A DNA stretch of 32,417 nucleotides from Phycisphaerales bacterium (GTDB taxonomy: Bacteria; Pseudomonadota; Gammaproteobacteria; Competibacterales; Competibacteraceae): positions 1 to 32,417 of the forward strand of contig JACSSB010000236.1 in the NCBI GenBank assembly GCA_014879435.1, given 5' to 3'. This document shows, one piece after another, positions 11,033 through 20,080 of this stretch. The notes below the pieces were generated by a model. The model did no database searches. It was not told where the DNA came from and was given only the letters and a program-made list of their open reading frames with translations. The translations under genes were made by a program, and so were the position numbers. Positions within the stretch are counted from its first letter, which is position 1, and the number at the start of each line of letters is the position of its first letter.

Positions 11033-14000
11033 TCAGCTTTCCAGTGGTTGTTGAGCCAGACCCAGCGTCAAGGTGATCGCATAGATGTTGTCAAACCACT
11101 CCCGGTCGAAGGCGCGCAGCAGACGTAGCTCGTAGATCAATTGCTCGTTGGGAGTGATACCGTTCAGGCTCAGATGTGCAGCTATGAAGGGCGCGCATCG
11201 CACTGGCTGGTAAAAGGGATCGAGGTGGGTATAGCGGTATTCTGAAGCAATGTCCTGTTGCCAGCGCATCATTTCAGGGCTTTCTGGCCATTTTTCGCCA
11301 GATACATGCCGTCCTTGAAGTTCCTGTTCCATCAATGCAATTTGCTGCTCCAAGCATGACGGATAGCAGCGCGCTATAATCAGTTCGCTGTTTTTCAGTG
11401 GCTGTTCGGGGAATAACAACTCCTGGAGCCAGTCGCATAGCGGTCGCCAATAAGAACGACGGGCGTTGGCGCGTTCGCGAAAACTCTGGAATAGTTCAAA
11501 AACAAACTTGCTGTCTGAGTCCACTTCGGCCAGCGTAACTTGAAGCCCTCTGAAATAGGTGGTTGCCGCCTCCCGCCAGTTGTTGAGCGTCAGCAAAACC
11601 CATAAGAACGGCATTTGCTGAGAGAGCGACCAAACGGACTCGAAGGTTTTATCATCGGCCTTGAATAAGGCGAGTGCCAATGTGCGTGGATACGCCGGTA
11701 ACTGGCGCAACACATCCAGCGAGCTGGGCGGAAATTCGTGCGCCAATCGCACATAGTCAAACAGTAACAGCCAGTCGGGATGATCGGGATTTTCTCCCAG
11801 TTCCGTGAGTAGAGTGTTTAATCGTTGTTCCCGTTGATCATGGTTGGATTCTCGGATAGCGCCAGCCAGTGAGGAATCAATGCCTTCGGCAGGCGAACTA
11901 TTCTTCGTGGTGGCAACCCACAGCAAAGGCCGGAACCGTGCCCAGTCGTCATCGCGCCCCACAATCCACCATGGTCCAGGTTCCAGATCGGCGGGAATAT
12001 CCCAACAGGTGATTTGGCTGGGGCTGGCGTGTAAAACCACGGGTAGCTCCGCTGGTGCCCACAGCCGGATCATTTCTAGACGGATATGCGTTTCCCAGGC
12101 TGGGCCGAGGTGGGTCAGAACGGGTTCGGGAATACGCACCTGCCTTGTCGCCTTGTCGGGTTCGAATAGAGCATCGAAGCGAGTAACCCGAATCAGAGCT
12201 AGGCGATGATATGCGGTCTCGATTACCAGTCGTACCTGAGCTTCCAGATCTTGGCTACTGGCTAGCAGCGAGGCAATGCGGTCCTGCCAGGGAAACAAGG
12301 CCGTTTCCAGTTGGCCTCGGTCGAGTGGGGGCAGGCGATCATGGAAACGTTGGCGAAAGCGTGGCTTAGGCTCGCTTTTATGCGTGATCAATTCGCCCTC
12401 CAGCCAAAAATGCTGACCGCCCATCGGATCTTGCACTACGAGATGCAGTCCGCCCAACCGATCCAGAGGAATCCAGTCATCATTGGGTAGTGGTCGCCCG
12501 GCCTGCTGGAAAAATGCACCACGCTGAGGATAGGGTAAGTCCAGCGTGATCGGTTCCGAACCTGCCCAATGCAAGACTAAACTGAGCAGTAACGGCAGAG
12601 TACTCGGTGTGGGCGGACAGACTATTCGTGCCTGCTCGGTAGTGGCTTCTATGGAAACGTCAGCAAAGCTGTTTGAATCGATTTGGACACATGCCCCGCC
12701 CAGTCCACTCAATTGCACGACACCAACTTGGTTACCAGTCCCGATATCAGCCTCAATGTAGAAATCGTGGGGTGCCACATCAACCTGCCGCCGACAGCGC
12801 TCTGCACCACTGGTATCGATCAGTCGCAGCCAGATCCGGCCTCGCGCTGTCTCGTGGGTTTCCCGCCAGATGGAACCGTCGCCAATTGATCGCCACTGAA
12901 TGTGCCCTGTCACAGATTGTCGCCGACCTTCTCGATCCAGCACCTGAATACGTGGAAGACCGCGATACAGCGGACGCTGTTGAAGGGATTGCGGAACGAG
13001 ATCACCGCTGACGAGGAAACTTTCCTCGGATTCAGATTCCGCACGACAGCTAATGCGATAGCGATCTTGCTGCGCTGTGAGGAAATCTACTTCACCACTA
13101 ATCTGATATATCATACGGCCTAATTCGGTGACGATGCCTATGCATTCGCAAGCGCCGTTCACCACTTGTGGAGCAATCTTTGGCGCCACTGCCACCCAGG
13201 CCGATTCCGCACGGGTCTGGGCCGAGCCTTCAGTCAGCCATTCTCGCGCTCCCGTTGTCCCCCGTTCGACAAATATCCACGGGGAAGTACCCCATGATTC
13301 GCTGCCGCGCACTGATAACGGATAATCTCGTTGCCCATCATATAGACTCAGCCGATGCATCTGCTCGACCGCCGCGCCGACGAGTACTAATCCGCTACGC
13401 CGTAACCATTCCCGGCGATAACGGGCAGAGGATCCCGCGCCTTCGGCCAGTGTCAACCACGCAATAGTTTCGATCTCGGTGCATGTATGCAACAAAAGTC
13501 GCCACCGCGGATGTTCCACGCCGGATGCGCCGATCCATTCCGCGATCTGCTGAGCGGTTGGCTGTTCGGGAAATTTCAGACATTTCTCCACGATCCAGCC
13601 AGTATTCGTTTTACGCAACAGTCCTTGCCAGCGCAGTTGCACCGTCGTTTCGCGAGCTAATTCCCCGTAACGGCGTACCAAACCGGCCAACAGGGTTTCC
13701 GCTACCCGGTCATCCAATCGTAATGGCAAATCTCGTCGCCAGTCCGATCTCTGCTGATCGAGTGCCGCAATCAGATCTGTCGCTTCGCCAATACACGCTT
13801 GCAATTCACCGATTTTGGTAATCAATTTGGCGGCTAGGTAGAACACTGGCTCTTGGCGTAAGCTGCGGGGTAAAAGGTGGGACTGTTGCCGAGCGATGGT
13901 TTCGGCACTCTGCTCGCTGCCTTGACCGGACCGGTAATAGCCTTCCAGGACGGTACGGAAAAACTGTGTAAGATGAGCGTTCTCTTGTTGCAACAATCGC

Positions 14001-14416
14001 AGAGGTAATCCGCCCTCACAGGCTATCGTTATTAAAAAGAGACGATAATCGCTGATACTGCGCAGCAAGGGGGGGCGTCCCCACCACTTCAAGCCCTTTT
14101 CTACCCACTCTGTAATTCGCTGATGGGAAGGGGTGTCTATGTTGAGCGACCCGAAGATGGTTTCCCAGGTCCAGGGGCCTGCGGTATGTTTCCGGCGAAA
14201 GGTTTCAGCGGCATACAGACAGAAAATCGGAGCAAAGTGTATTGTTGGCTTCCTATCTGGATTGTTGAGAATTATTTGGTTAAATAATGTTCTCAATTCC
14301 TCGTAAATGACATCACTCATCTTATAGGCATACAGCGGACGACCGTCTGGCGAAGTCTGACGAGTATGAGTGAAGAGAAAGTGTGTCAGCCAATCCCTGT
14401 TAGTATTGCCGCGCAT
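11033..14416 (-). CDS. druH: Druantia type III DruH-like protein (1127 aa)
   Basis: Single 1127-aa ORF 3 bp upstream of druE on the same strand, with SD 'GGGAGG' before the ATG. N-terminal 'FCLYAAETFRRKHTAGPWTWETIF' resembles the protein family that accompanies DruE in type III. Assigned mainly by synteny and size. Confidence 0.72.
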   Translation of the reverse strand: MRGNTNRDWLTHFLFTHTRQTSPDGRPLYAYKMSDVIYEELRTLFNQIILNNPDRKPTIHFAPIFCLYAAETFRRKHTAGPWTWETIFGSLNIDTPSHQRITEWVEKGLKWWGRPPLLRSISDYRLFLITIACEGGLPLRLLQQENAHLTQFFRTVLEGYYRSGQGSEQSAETIARQQSHLLPRSLRQEPVFYLAAKLITKIGELQACIGEATDLIAALDQQRSDWRRDLPLRLDDRVAETLLAGLVRRYGELARETTVQLRWQGLLRKTNTGWIVEKCLKFPEQPTAQQIAEWIGASGVEHPRWRLLLHTCTEIETIAWLTLAEGAGSSARYRREWLRRSGLVLVGAAVEQMHRLSLYDGQRDYPLSVRGSESWGTSPWIFVERGTTGAREWLTEGSAQTRAESAWVAVAPKIAPQVVNGACECIGIVTELGRMIYQISGEVDFLTAQQDRYRISCRAESESEESFLVSGDLVPQSLQQRPLYRGLPRIQVLDREGRRQSVTGHIQWRSIGDGSIWRETHETARGRIWLRLIDTSGAERCRRQVDVAPHDFYIEADIGTGNQVGVVQLSGLGGACVQIDSNSFADVSIEATTEQARIVCPPTPSTLPLLLSLVLHWAGSEPITLDLPYPQRGAFFQQAGRPLPNDDWIPLDRLGGLHLVVQDPMGGQHFWLEGELITHKSEPKPRFRQRFHDRLPPLDRGQLETALFPWQDRIASLLASSQDLEAQVRLVIETAYHRLALIRVTRFDALFEPDKATRQVRIPEPVLTHLGPAWETHIRLEMIRLWAPAELPVVLHASPSQITCWDIPADLEPGPWWIVGRDDDWARFRPLLWVATTKNSSPAEGIDSSLAGAIRESNHDQREQRLNTLLTELGENPDHPDWLLLFDYVRLAHEFPPSSLDVLRQLPAYPRTLALALFKADDKTFESVWSLSQQMPFLWVLLTLNNWREAATTYFRGLQVTLAEVDSDSKFVFELFQSFRERANARRSYWRPLCDWLQELLFPEQPLKNSELIIARCYPSCLEQQIALMEQELQGRHVSGEKWPESPEMMRWQQDIASEYRYTHLDPFYQPVRCAPFIAAHLSLNGITPNEQLIYELRLLRAFDREWFDNIYAITLTLGLAQQPLES

Positions 14417-14503
14417 GTTAATCCTCCCAAAAAGCCATTTTTAATTTATGTATATCCCCAAATGTAGCATAAAAGTGAAATTATTATGAAAGAAGTGGCA
14501 TCT

Positions 14504-14531
14504 GTAATATAGATTTTCAGAAAACAGTCAA
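14504..14531 (-). promoter_or_regulatory. Candidate sigma70 promoter of druHE
   Basis: On the minus strand TTGACT (14531-14526), 16-bp spacer, TATTAC (14509-14504), about 90 bp upstream of the druH ATG in an AT-rich segment. Confidence 0.4.
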
Positions 14532-14601
14532 AGATGATAATTTTTGGTAATTTATAAAATGTTATTTAATTGTTACTCATGATTTGAGGAAGTCTTCCCT
14601 G

Positions 14602-16611
14602 ATGAAACTCTGGAAGCGCCAACGTTCCCCTCATGTCGTACCCTCTTCAAAACGACCCGAAGAACTACTAAGTCGCACCACGCTGCTTTGGCTACTGGCC
14701 GCATTGGTGTTGGCGGTGGCGCCGCATGCTACCGAGTCGCCGATTTGGTTGAGTATCCTGTTCCTCGCAGCGGTAGGCTGGCGCGCTTTCATTGCTTGGC
14801 GCGCCAAATCCTTGCCACCACGTTGGCTGTTGTTGTTGCTGGTGCTACTGGCCGGTGCCGGGGTGTTGATCGATTATCGGACACTATTTGGCCGCGATGC
14901 TGGGGTGGCGCTGCTGATTGCAATGGCTGCCTGCAAGCTGCTGGAAACCCGCGTATTACGTGACGGTGTGGTGCTGATATTTCTGGGCTACCTGCTGGTG
15001 ATGAGCAACTTGCTCTACAGCCAGGAAATTCCGATGGTGCTTTACCTGCTGGGGGTGATACTCGTCATGTTGGCGACACAATCCCTGATTCCTAGCCAGC
15101 ATGCGGGTTTGCGGGGATTGGCACCGCTACGGTTGGCGGGTGGGATGGTGTTGCAAGCGATCCCGGTGATGCTGATTTTGTTCATCCTATTTCCCCGTAT
15201 TCCCGGCCCACTGTGGGGTCTTCCCAAAGATGCCTACAAGGGACGTACCGGATTGTCCGATGAAATGATGCCCGGTACGGTCAGTGAGCTGGCCCAGTCT
15301 GACGCCGTGACGTTTCGCGTGCGATTCACCAGCGCCGTGCCACCGCCAAATCAGCGTTATTGGCGGGGGCCGGTGTTGTGGCGTTTCGATGGCCGCCGCT
15401 GGACTCGCCTTGATGAGTTGCCTGCAAAGACGCCCAGAACCTTTATGCCAGACGGGGCCGCAGTGGATTATGCGGTCATTCTGGAACCGAACAACCGGCA
15501 CTGGCTATTTGCGCTGGATCTGCCTGCACGTTTACCACCGCGTGCCGGGATGACCGCCTCGTTTCAATTGTTGCGCGATCAACCGGTTAACGAGGTATAC
15601 CGCTACGAGATGCGGTCTTTTCCAAGCTATCGTACCGGCGAATTGACGGAAATAGAGCGCCAGCGTGGCTTGCAGTTACCAGCATATGGTAATGCCCGCG
15701 CTCGGGAATTGGCGGGGCAATGGCGTGAGCGCCTGACCCGCCCTGAGGATCGGGTTAACGCAGCTTTATCTTTATTCCGAGAACAGGAATTTTATTACAC
15801 CCTAAATCCACCACTACTGGGTGCTAATGGCGTGGACGATTTTCTATTTCGGACACGACGAGGTTTCTGCGAGCATTATGCCAGTGCTTTCGTTTTTCTG
15901 ATGCGAGCGGCGGGAGTCCCAGCACGGGTAGTCACCGGCTATCAGGGTGGGGAAATCAACAAACAAGGTGGCTATTTCATCGTGCGCCAGTCCGACGCCC
16001 ATGCCTGGGCCGAGGTTTGGTTGGCCGAGCGGGGCTGGGTACGGGTCGACCCCACAGCGGCGGTGGCACCCGGTCGGATACAGGATGGTTTATACGCGGC
16101 GGTAGCCGACCCAGAGTCGCTGCCTTTCCTGGCGCGACGAGGCGGTCAAGGCGACTACGAGTGGTTGCGGCAACTGGCGTTGAGCTGGGATTCATTGAAT
16201 AACAGTTGGAATGAATGGGTCCTGGCCTATGGTCCCGACCGACAGAAAGAGTTTTTGTCAGGGCTTGGCTTTGGGCCTGTGGATTGGGCCGAGATGACAG
16301 TGGCGATGACCGTGACTCTGGGGGGAGTCGGCTTGCTCTTTATCGGCTGGCGCTGGCGTCAGCGCGGTCCTCGCGACCCAGTAGCGCGAGCTTGGCAACG
16401 ATTCTGTGCGCGATTGGCTCGACATGGTTTGACACGTGAGCCACAGGAGGGGCCGCTGGATTTTGGTGAGCGGGTGGCTGCCAGTCGACCGCACGCGGCT
16501 GCTTCAGCGCGGAAGATTGCGCAACTCTATGCCCGTCTGCGTTATGGGCCGATCAGAACTCCATCCGATCTGCATTTGCTGCGGCATTTGGTGCGGCAGT
16601 TTCGCGTCTAA
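14602..16611 (+). CDS. TgpA-like DUF3488/transglutaminase-like membrane protein
   Basis: Multiple N-terminal TM segments, then a transglutaminase core: 'RRGFCEHYASAFVFLMRAAGVPARVVTGYQGGE', 'DAHAWAEVWLAERGWVRVDPTAAV'. ATG at 14602 has SD 'GAGGAAG'; the ORF track extends to TTG at 14584. Confidence 0.92.
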   Translation: MKLWKRQRSPHVVPSSKRPEELLSRTTLLWLLAALVLAVAPHATESPIWLSILFLAAVGWRAFIAWRAKSLPPRWLLLLLVLLAGAGVLIDYRTLFGRDAGVALLIAMAACKLLETRVLRDGVVLIFLGYLLVMSNLLYSQEIPMVLYLLGVILVMLATQSLIPSQHAGLRGLAPLRLAGGMVLQAIPVMLILFILFPRIPGPLWGLPKDAYKGRTGLSDEMMPGTVSELAQSDAVTFRVRFTSAVPPPNQRYWRGPVLWRFDGRRWTRLDELPAKTPRTFMPDGAAVDYAVILEPNNRHWLFALDLPARLPPRAGMTASFQLLRDQPVNEVYRYEMRSFPSYRTGELTEIERQRGLQLPAYGNARARELAGQWRERLTRPEDRVNAALSLFREQEFYYTLNPPLLGANGVDDFLFRTRRGFCEHYASAFVFLMRAAGVPARVVTGYQGGEINKQGGYFIVRQSDAHAWAEVWLAERGWVRVDPTAAVAPGRIQDGLYAAVADPESLPFLARRGGQGDYEWLRQLALSWDSLNNSWNEWVLAYGPDRQKEFLSGLGFGPVDWAEMTVAMTVTLGGVGLLFIGWRWRQRGPRDPVARAWQRFCARLARHGLTREPQEGPLDFGERVAASRPHAAASARKIAQLYARLRYGPIRTPSDLHLLRHLVRQFRV

Positions 16612-16687
16612 AGTGGCCTTTCCGTATCGATTTCTTCGGTGAACCACACGGCGGCTGACAGTGTGGGTGATATCCGAACAAAGTAAA

Positions 16688-16717
16688 TTATCGATCCTCC
16701 AAGAGGAGGATCGATAA
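16688..16717. repeat. Perfect 13-bp stem hairpin (TTATCGATCCTCC-AAGA-GGAGGATCGATAA)
   Basis: Exact reverse complements 16688-16700 and 16705-16717 around a 4-nt loop, in the tgpA-pepN intergenic region. Confidence 0.8.
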
Positions 16718-16751
16718 CACTTTCATACTCACTCCAACCCTGTGATTCGCC

Positions 16752-19406
16752 ATGCTGACCAATACGCACAAGACCACCTATCTGAAAGATTACACGCCAC
16801 CTGCCTATCATTTGCCGACAGTCGATCTGCATTTCGATCTGGGCGAGGAATTCACCACAGTGCGCTCCCGCCTGCGGCTCGAACGCGCCGATACCACAGC
16901 CGCCGACACGCCGCTGGTGCTGGACGGTCAACAATTGGAGCTGATCGCCCTGGAAATGGACGGTGCACCGCTGGCGGCTGATCGTTATCAGGTCGAGGAT
17001 GACTACCTGACACTGTTGCATCCACCGGCATCTTTCGAATTGACGGTAGTGACGCGGATTCGGCCGCAGGACAATGCTTCGTTAGAAGGCTTGTATCAAT
17101 CCAGCGGCAACTTCTGCACCCAATGCGAAGCGGAAGGCTTTCGCAAGATCACTTATTTTCTGGACCGACCGGATGTGATGGTGGTTTTCACCACGACCTT
17201 GGTCGCGGACAAAGCCCGCTACCCGGTGCTGTTGTCCAATGGCAATCCGGTGGACAGCGGCGAGTTGGACGGCGGTCGGCATTGGGCCACTTGGCACGAT
17301 CCTTTTCCTAAGCCCTGCTATCTGTTTGCCCTGGTCGCTGGCAATCTTCGCCATCTCGAAGACACCTTCCGCACTCGCTCCGGCCGCGTGGTGACGCTGC
17401 GTATTTACGTCGAACCAGAAAATATCGATCAGTGTGAACATGCGATGTATTCGCTCAAGCAGGCCATGGCCTGGGATGAGCGACGCTTTAGGCTGGAATA
17501 CGATCTGGATCTCTATCAGATCGTCGCCGTTGGCGATTTCAACATGGGGGCGATGGAGAACAAGGGCCTCAATGTTTTCAATACCAAGTATGTGTTGGCC
17601 AAACCAGAAACGGCCACCGACGCGGATTATCAGGGTATTCTCGGGGTAATCGGCCACGAGTATTTTCACAACTGGACCGGTAATCGGGTGACCTGCCGCG
17701 ATTGGTTCCAGCTCAGTCTCAAGGAAGGGTTGACCGTATTCCGTGATCAGGAATTTTCCTCCGATCTCGGTTCGCGTGGGGTCAAACGTATTGAAGATGT
17801 GCGGATTTTGCGCACCAGTCAGTTCTCGCAAGATGCTGGACCGATGGCACATCCGGTGCGACCGGACTCCTACATCGAGATCAACAATTTCTACACCGTC
17901 ACCGTGTACAACAAGGGTGCCGAGGTGATCCGGATGATCGAGACTCTGCTCGGTCGGGACGGTTTCCAGCGCGGCATGGATCTTTATTTCCAGCGTCACG
18001 ACGGCCAGGCGGTCACTTGCGACGATTTCGTGGCGGCGATGGCCGACGCCAATGATGCCGATCTGAGCCAGTTCAAGCGCTGGTATCATCAGGCGGGTAC
18101 CCCGGAATTGACCGTCCACGATGATTACGATGCGGCAACTCATACCTATACCCTAAGCGTGCGCCAATCTTGCCCACCAACACCGGGCCAACCCGATAAG
18201 GAGCCGTTTCATATTCCATTGGCGATGGGGTTGTTGGATGCCACTGGCTGCGATCTACCGCTGCAATTGCAGGGAGAGGATGCAGCGCAAGGCACGAGTC
18301 GGGTGCTGGAATTGCGCGAACCAGAGCATATTTTTCGCTTCGTCAATGTTCCGGCACGGCCCGTACCTTCACTGCTGCGCGGTTTTTCCGCTCCAGTGAA
18401 GCTAAATAGCGCCGAGAGTGACGCCGATTTACGATTCCGATTGGCTTATGACCACGATGATTTCAACCGTTGGGATGCGGGCCAAAGCTTGGCGGTGCGT
18501 ATCATCCTAGGTTTGATTGCGGATCGTCGCCAGGGGCGTAGCTGGGCGCTCCCTGAATCGTTCAGTGACGCTTTTGGAGAGGCGCTAGAATCCGGGGTCG
18601 ACTCAGCACTGCTGGCACAGGTATTGACGCTACCCAGCGAAATCTATCTGGCCGAACAGATGGATGTAATAGACGTGGATGGTATCCATGATGCCCGACT
18701 CTTCGTGCAGCAGACGCTGGCGCAACGCTTGCGCGAGGCCCTGTTGGCGCGTTACCAAACTTTGCATTCCAGTGAGCGAGACGGTTATCGCGCCGATGCT
18801 GCTGCCATCGGGCGGCGGGCGCTCAAGAACGTTTGCCTGGAATACCTGATGCGGCTCGATGAGGCCAATCTACTCGATCTCTGCCTTGAGCAATTTCAGA
18901 CGGCAGGTAACATGAGCGATCAGTTAGGTGCGTTGGTTTCGCTCGCCAACCACGATGGCCCAGAGCGGAGCGCCGCCCTGACGGCTTTTTATGAGCGCTG
19001 GCGAGGTGAGGCGCTGGTCGTAGATAAATGGTTGACGCTACAGGCGACTTCTTACTTGCCGGATACCTTGAATCTGGTGAAGACGCTGATGGGGCATGAG
19101 GCGTTCAGCCTTAAAAATCCCAACAAGGTCCGGGCACTGATCGGTGCATTTTGTCAGTCCAACCCCGTGCATTTTCACGCTGTCGATGGGAGTGGCTATA
19201 CTTTTCTTGCTGATCAGATTTTGGCGCTCAATGCGTTCAATTCCCAGATCGCTGCCCGGCAGGTGGCTGCGTTCACCCGCTGGCGAAAATTCGATCCGAT
19301 CCGGCAGCAGGGTATGCAGGATCAATTGGAGCGTATTTTGGAGGCGCCAAAGTTATCCCCGGATGTCTACGAGATCGTCGCCAAGAGCTTGGGGCGACAA
19401 GAATGA
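16752..19406 (+). CDS. pepN: Aminopeptidase N (M1 family metallopeptidase)
   Basis: 'GAMENKGLNVFNTKYVLA', zinc-binding 'VIGHEYFHNWTGNRVTCRDWFQLSLKEGLTVFRDQEF'. 884 aa, the PepN length class. Confidence 0.96.
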   Translation: MLTNTHKTTYLKDYTPPAYHLPTVDLHFDLGEEFTTVRSRLRLERADTTAADTPLVLDGQQLELIALEMDGAPLAADRYQVEDDYLTLLHPPASFELTVVTRIRPQDNASLEGLYQSSGNFCTQCEAEGFRKITYFLDRPDVMVVFTTTLVADKARYPVLLSNGNPVDSGELDGGRHWATWHDPFPKPCYLFALVAGNLRHLEDTFRTRSGRVVTLRIYVEPENIDQCEHAMYSLKQAMAWDERRFRLEYDLDLYQIVAVGDFNMGAMENKGLNVFNTKYVLAKPETATDADYQGILGVIGHEYFHNWTGNRVTCRDWFQLSLKEGLTVFRDQEFSSDLGSRGVKRIEDVRILRTSQFSQDAGPMAHPVRPDSYIEINNFYTVTVYNKGAEVIRMIETLLGRDGFQRGMDLYFQRHDGQAVTCDDFVAAMADANDADLSQFKRWYHQAGTPELTVHDDYDAATHTYTLSVRQSCPPTPGQPDKEPFHIPLAMGLLDATGCDLPLQLQGEDAAQGTSRVLELREPEHIFRFVNVPARPVPSLLRGFSAPVKLNSAESDADLRFRLAYDHDDFNRWDAGQSLAVRIILGLIADRRQGRSWALPESFSDAFGEALESGVDSALLAQVLTLPSEIYLAEQMDVIDVDGIHDARLFVQQTLAQRLREALLARYQTLHSSERDGYRADAAAIGRRALKNVCLEYLMRLDEANLLDLCLEQFQTAGNMSDQLGALVSLANHDGPERSAALTAFYERWRGEALVVDKWLTLQATSYLPDTLNLVKTLMGHEAFSLKNPNKVRALIGAFCQSNPVHFHAVDGSGYTFLADQILALNAFNSQIAARQVAAFTRWRKFDPIRQQGMQDQLERILEAPKLSPDVYEIVAKSLGRQE

Positions 19407-19443
19407 CGGGTGCCGGGCAAATTGCTGCACTGCAAAAAAATAG

Positions 19444-19472
19444 TTGACTCCCAGAATGGTGCGGTGCAGAAT
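19444..19472 (+). promoter_or_regulatory. Candidate sigma70 promoter of phasin gene (TTGACT-N17-CAGAAT)
   Basis: -35 TTGACT at 19444-19449, -10 CAGAAT at 19467-19472, 17-bp spacing, upstream of phaP. Confidence 0.45.
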
Positions 19473-19527
19473 AAGCCTATCGATGTTGCAGTGCACAAAT
19501 TAAACCGATTAACGAGGAATAAACCCC

Positions 19528-20001
19528 ATGTCGACCAACAATCCCTTCAATCCTTTCGCCAATGTTGATTTCAGCAAGTTCGATTTCAGTAAGTTCGATT
19601 TCAGCAAAATGATGGGTGATGTCAAAATCCCTGGTATCGATATGAGCTCGGTGATGGACGCCCAGCGCAAGAATATCGAAGCGCTGACTGCGGCCAACCA
19701 AGCTGCGGTACAAGGCATGCAGGCAGTAGCGCAGCGCCAGGCTGAAATTCTCAGTCAGGCCATGAGCGAGGTTTCTTCGGTTGCCCAGCAGCTGGCCAGC
19801 GCGGGCAGTAACCCGCAAGAAATGACCACTAAGCAGGCTGAATTGGCCCGCAAGGCTTTCGAGCAAGCGCTGGCTAATATGCGCGAACTGGCCGAGATGG
19901 TTAGTAAATCGAACACCGAAGCGTTTGCCATTATCAACAAGCGCGTCACCGAGAGCTTGCATGAGCTGAAGACTCTGGTCGCCACCCCTGGGACCAAATA
20001 A
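19528..20001 (+). CDS. phaP: Phasin family protein (PHA granule-associated)
   Basis: 'MDAQRKNIEALTAANQAAVQGMQAVAQRQAEILSQAMSEV' phasin signature and amphipathic helices. Followed by phaC. Confidence 0.92.
   Translation: MSTNNPFNPFANVDFSKFDFSKFDFSKMMGDVKIPGIDMSSVMDAQRKNIEALTAANQAAVQGMQAVAQRQAEILSQAMSEVSSVAQQLASAGSNPQEMTTKQAELARKAFEQALANMRELAEMVSKSNTEAFAIINKRVTESLHELKTLVATPGTK
19567..19611 (+). repeat. Tandem 15-bp repeat (GATTTCAGCAAGTTC, about 3 copies) within phaP
   Basis: Copies at 19567-19581, 19582-19596 and degenerate 19597-19611; encodes DFSKF-DFSKF-DFSKM. Confidence 0.85.
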
Positions 20002-20027
20002 GGGTTCATTACTGGATGTTTTCTGAG

Positions 20028-20080
20028 AGTGGGCAGGCCATGCGGGGTTTCCGTGATGGCCTGCCCGCTTGTCGTTTTTT
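20028..20080 (+). terminator. Rho-independent terminator after phaP
   Basis: AGTGGGCAGGCCAT...ATGGCCTGCCCGCTT stem followed by GTCGTTTTTT. Confidence 0.85.

Noticed and set aside
4835-14416. Many shorter plus-strand ORFs within the island (e.g. 6749-7186, 10238-10552, 11844-12209)
   Set aside because: All antisense to the two large ORFs, Arg/Ser-rich shadow translations without motifs.
3210-14590. Short TCATG match near both island borders as a target-site duplication
   Set aside because: Only 5 bp within dissimilar context (GTTTTGTCATGGAG vs GTTACTCATGATTT); likely by chance.
17082-18143. 353-aa minus-strand ORF
   Set aside because: Lies entirely antisense inside pepN; no recognisable motif; expected from codon bias.
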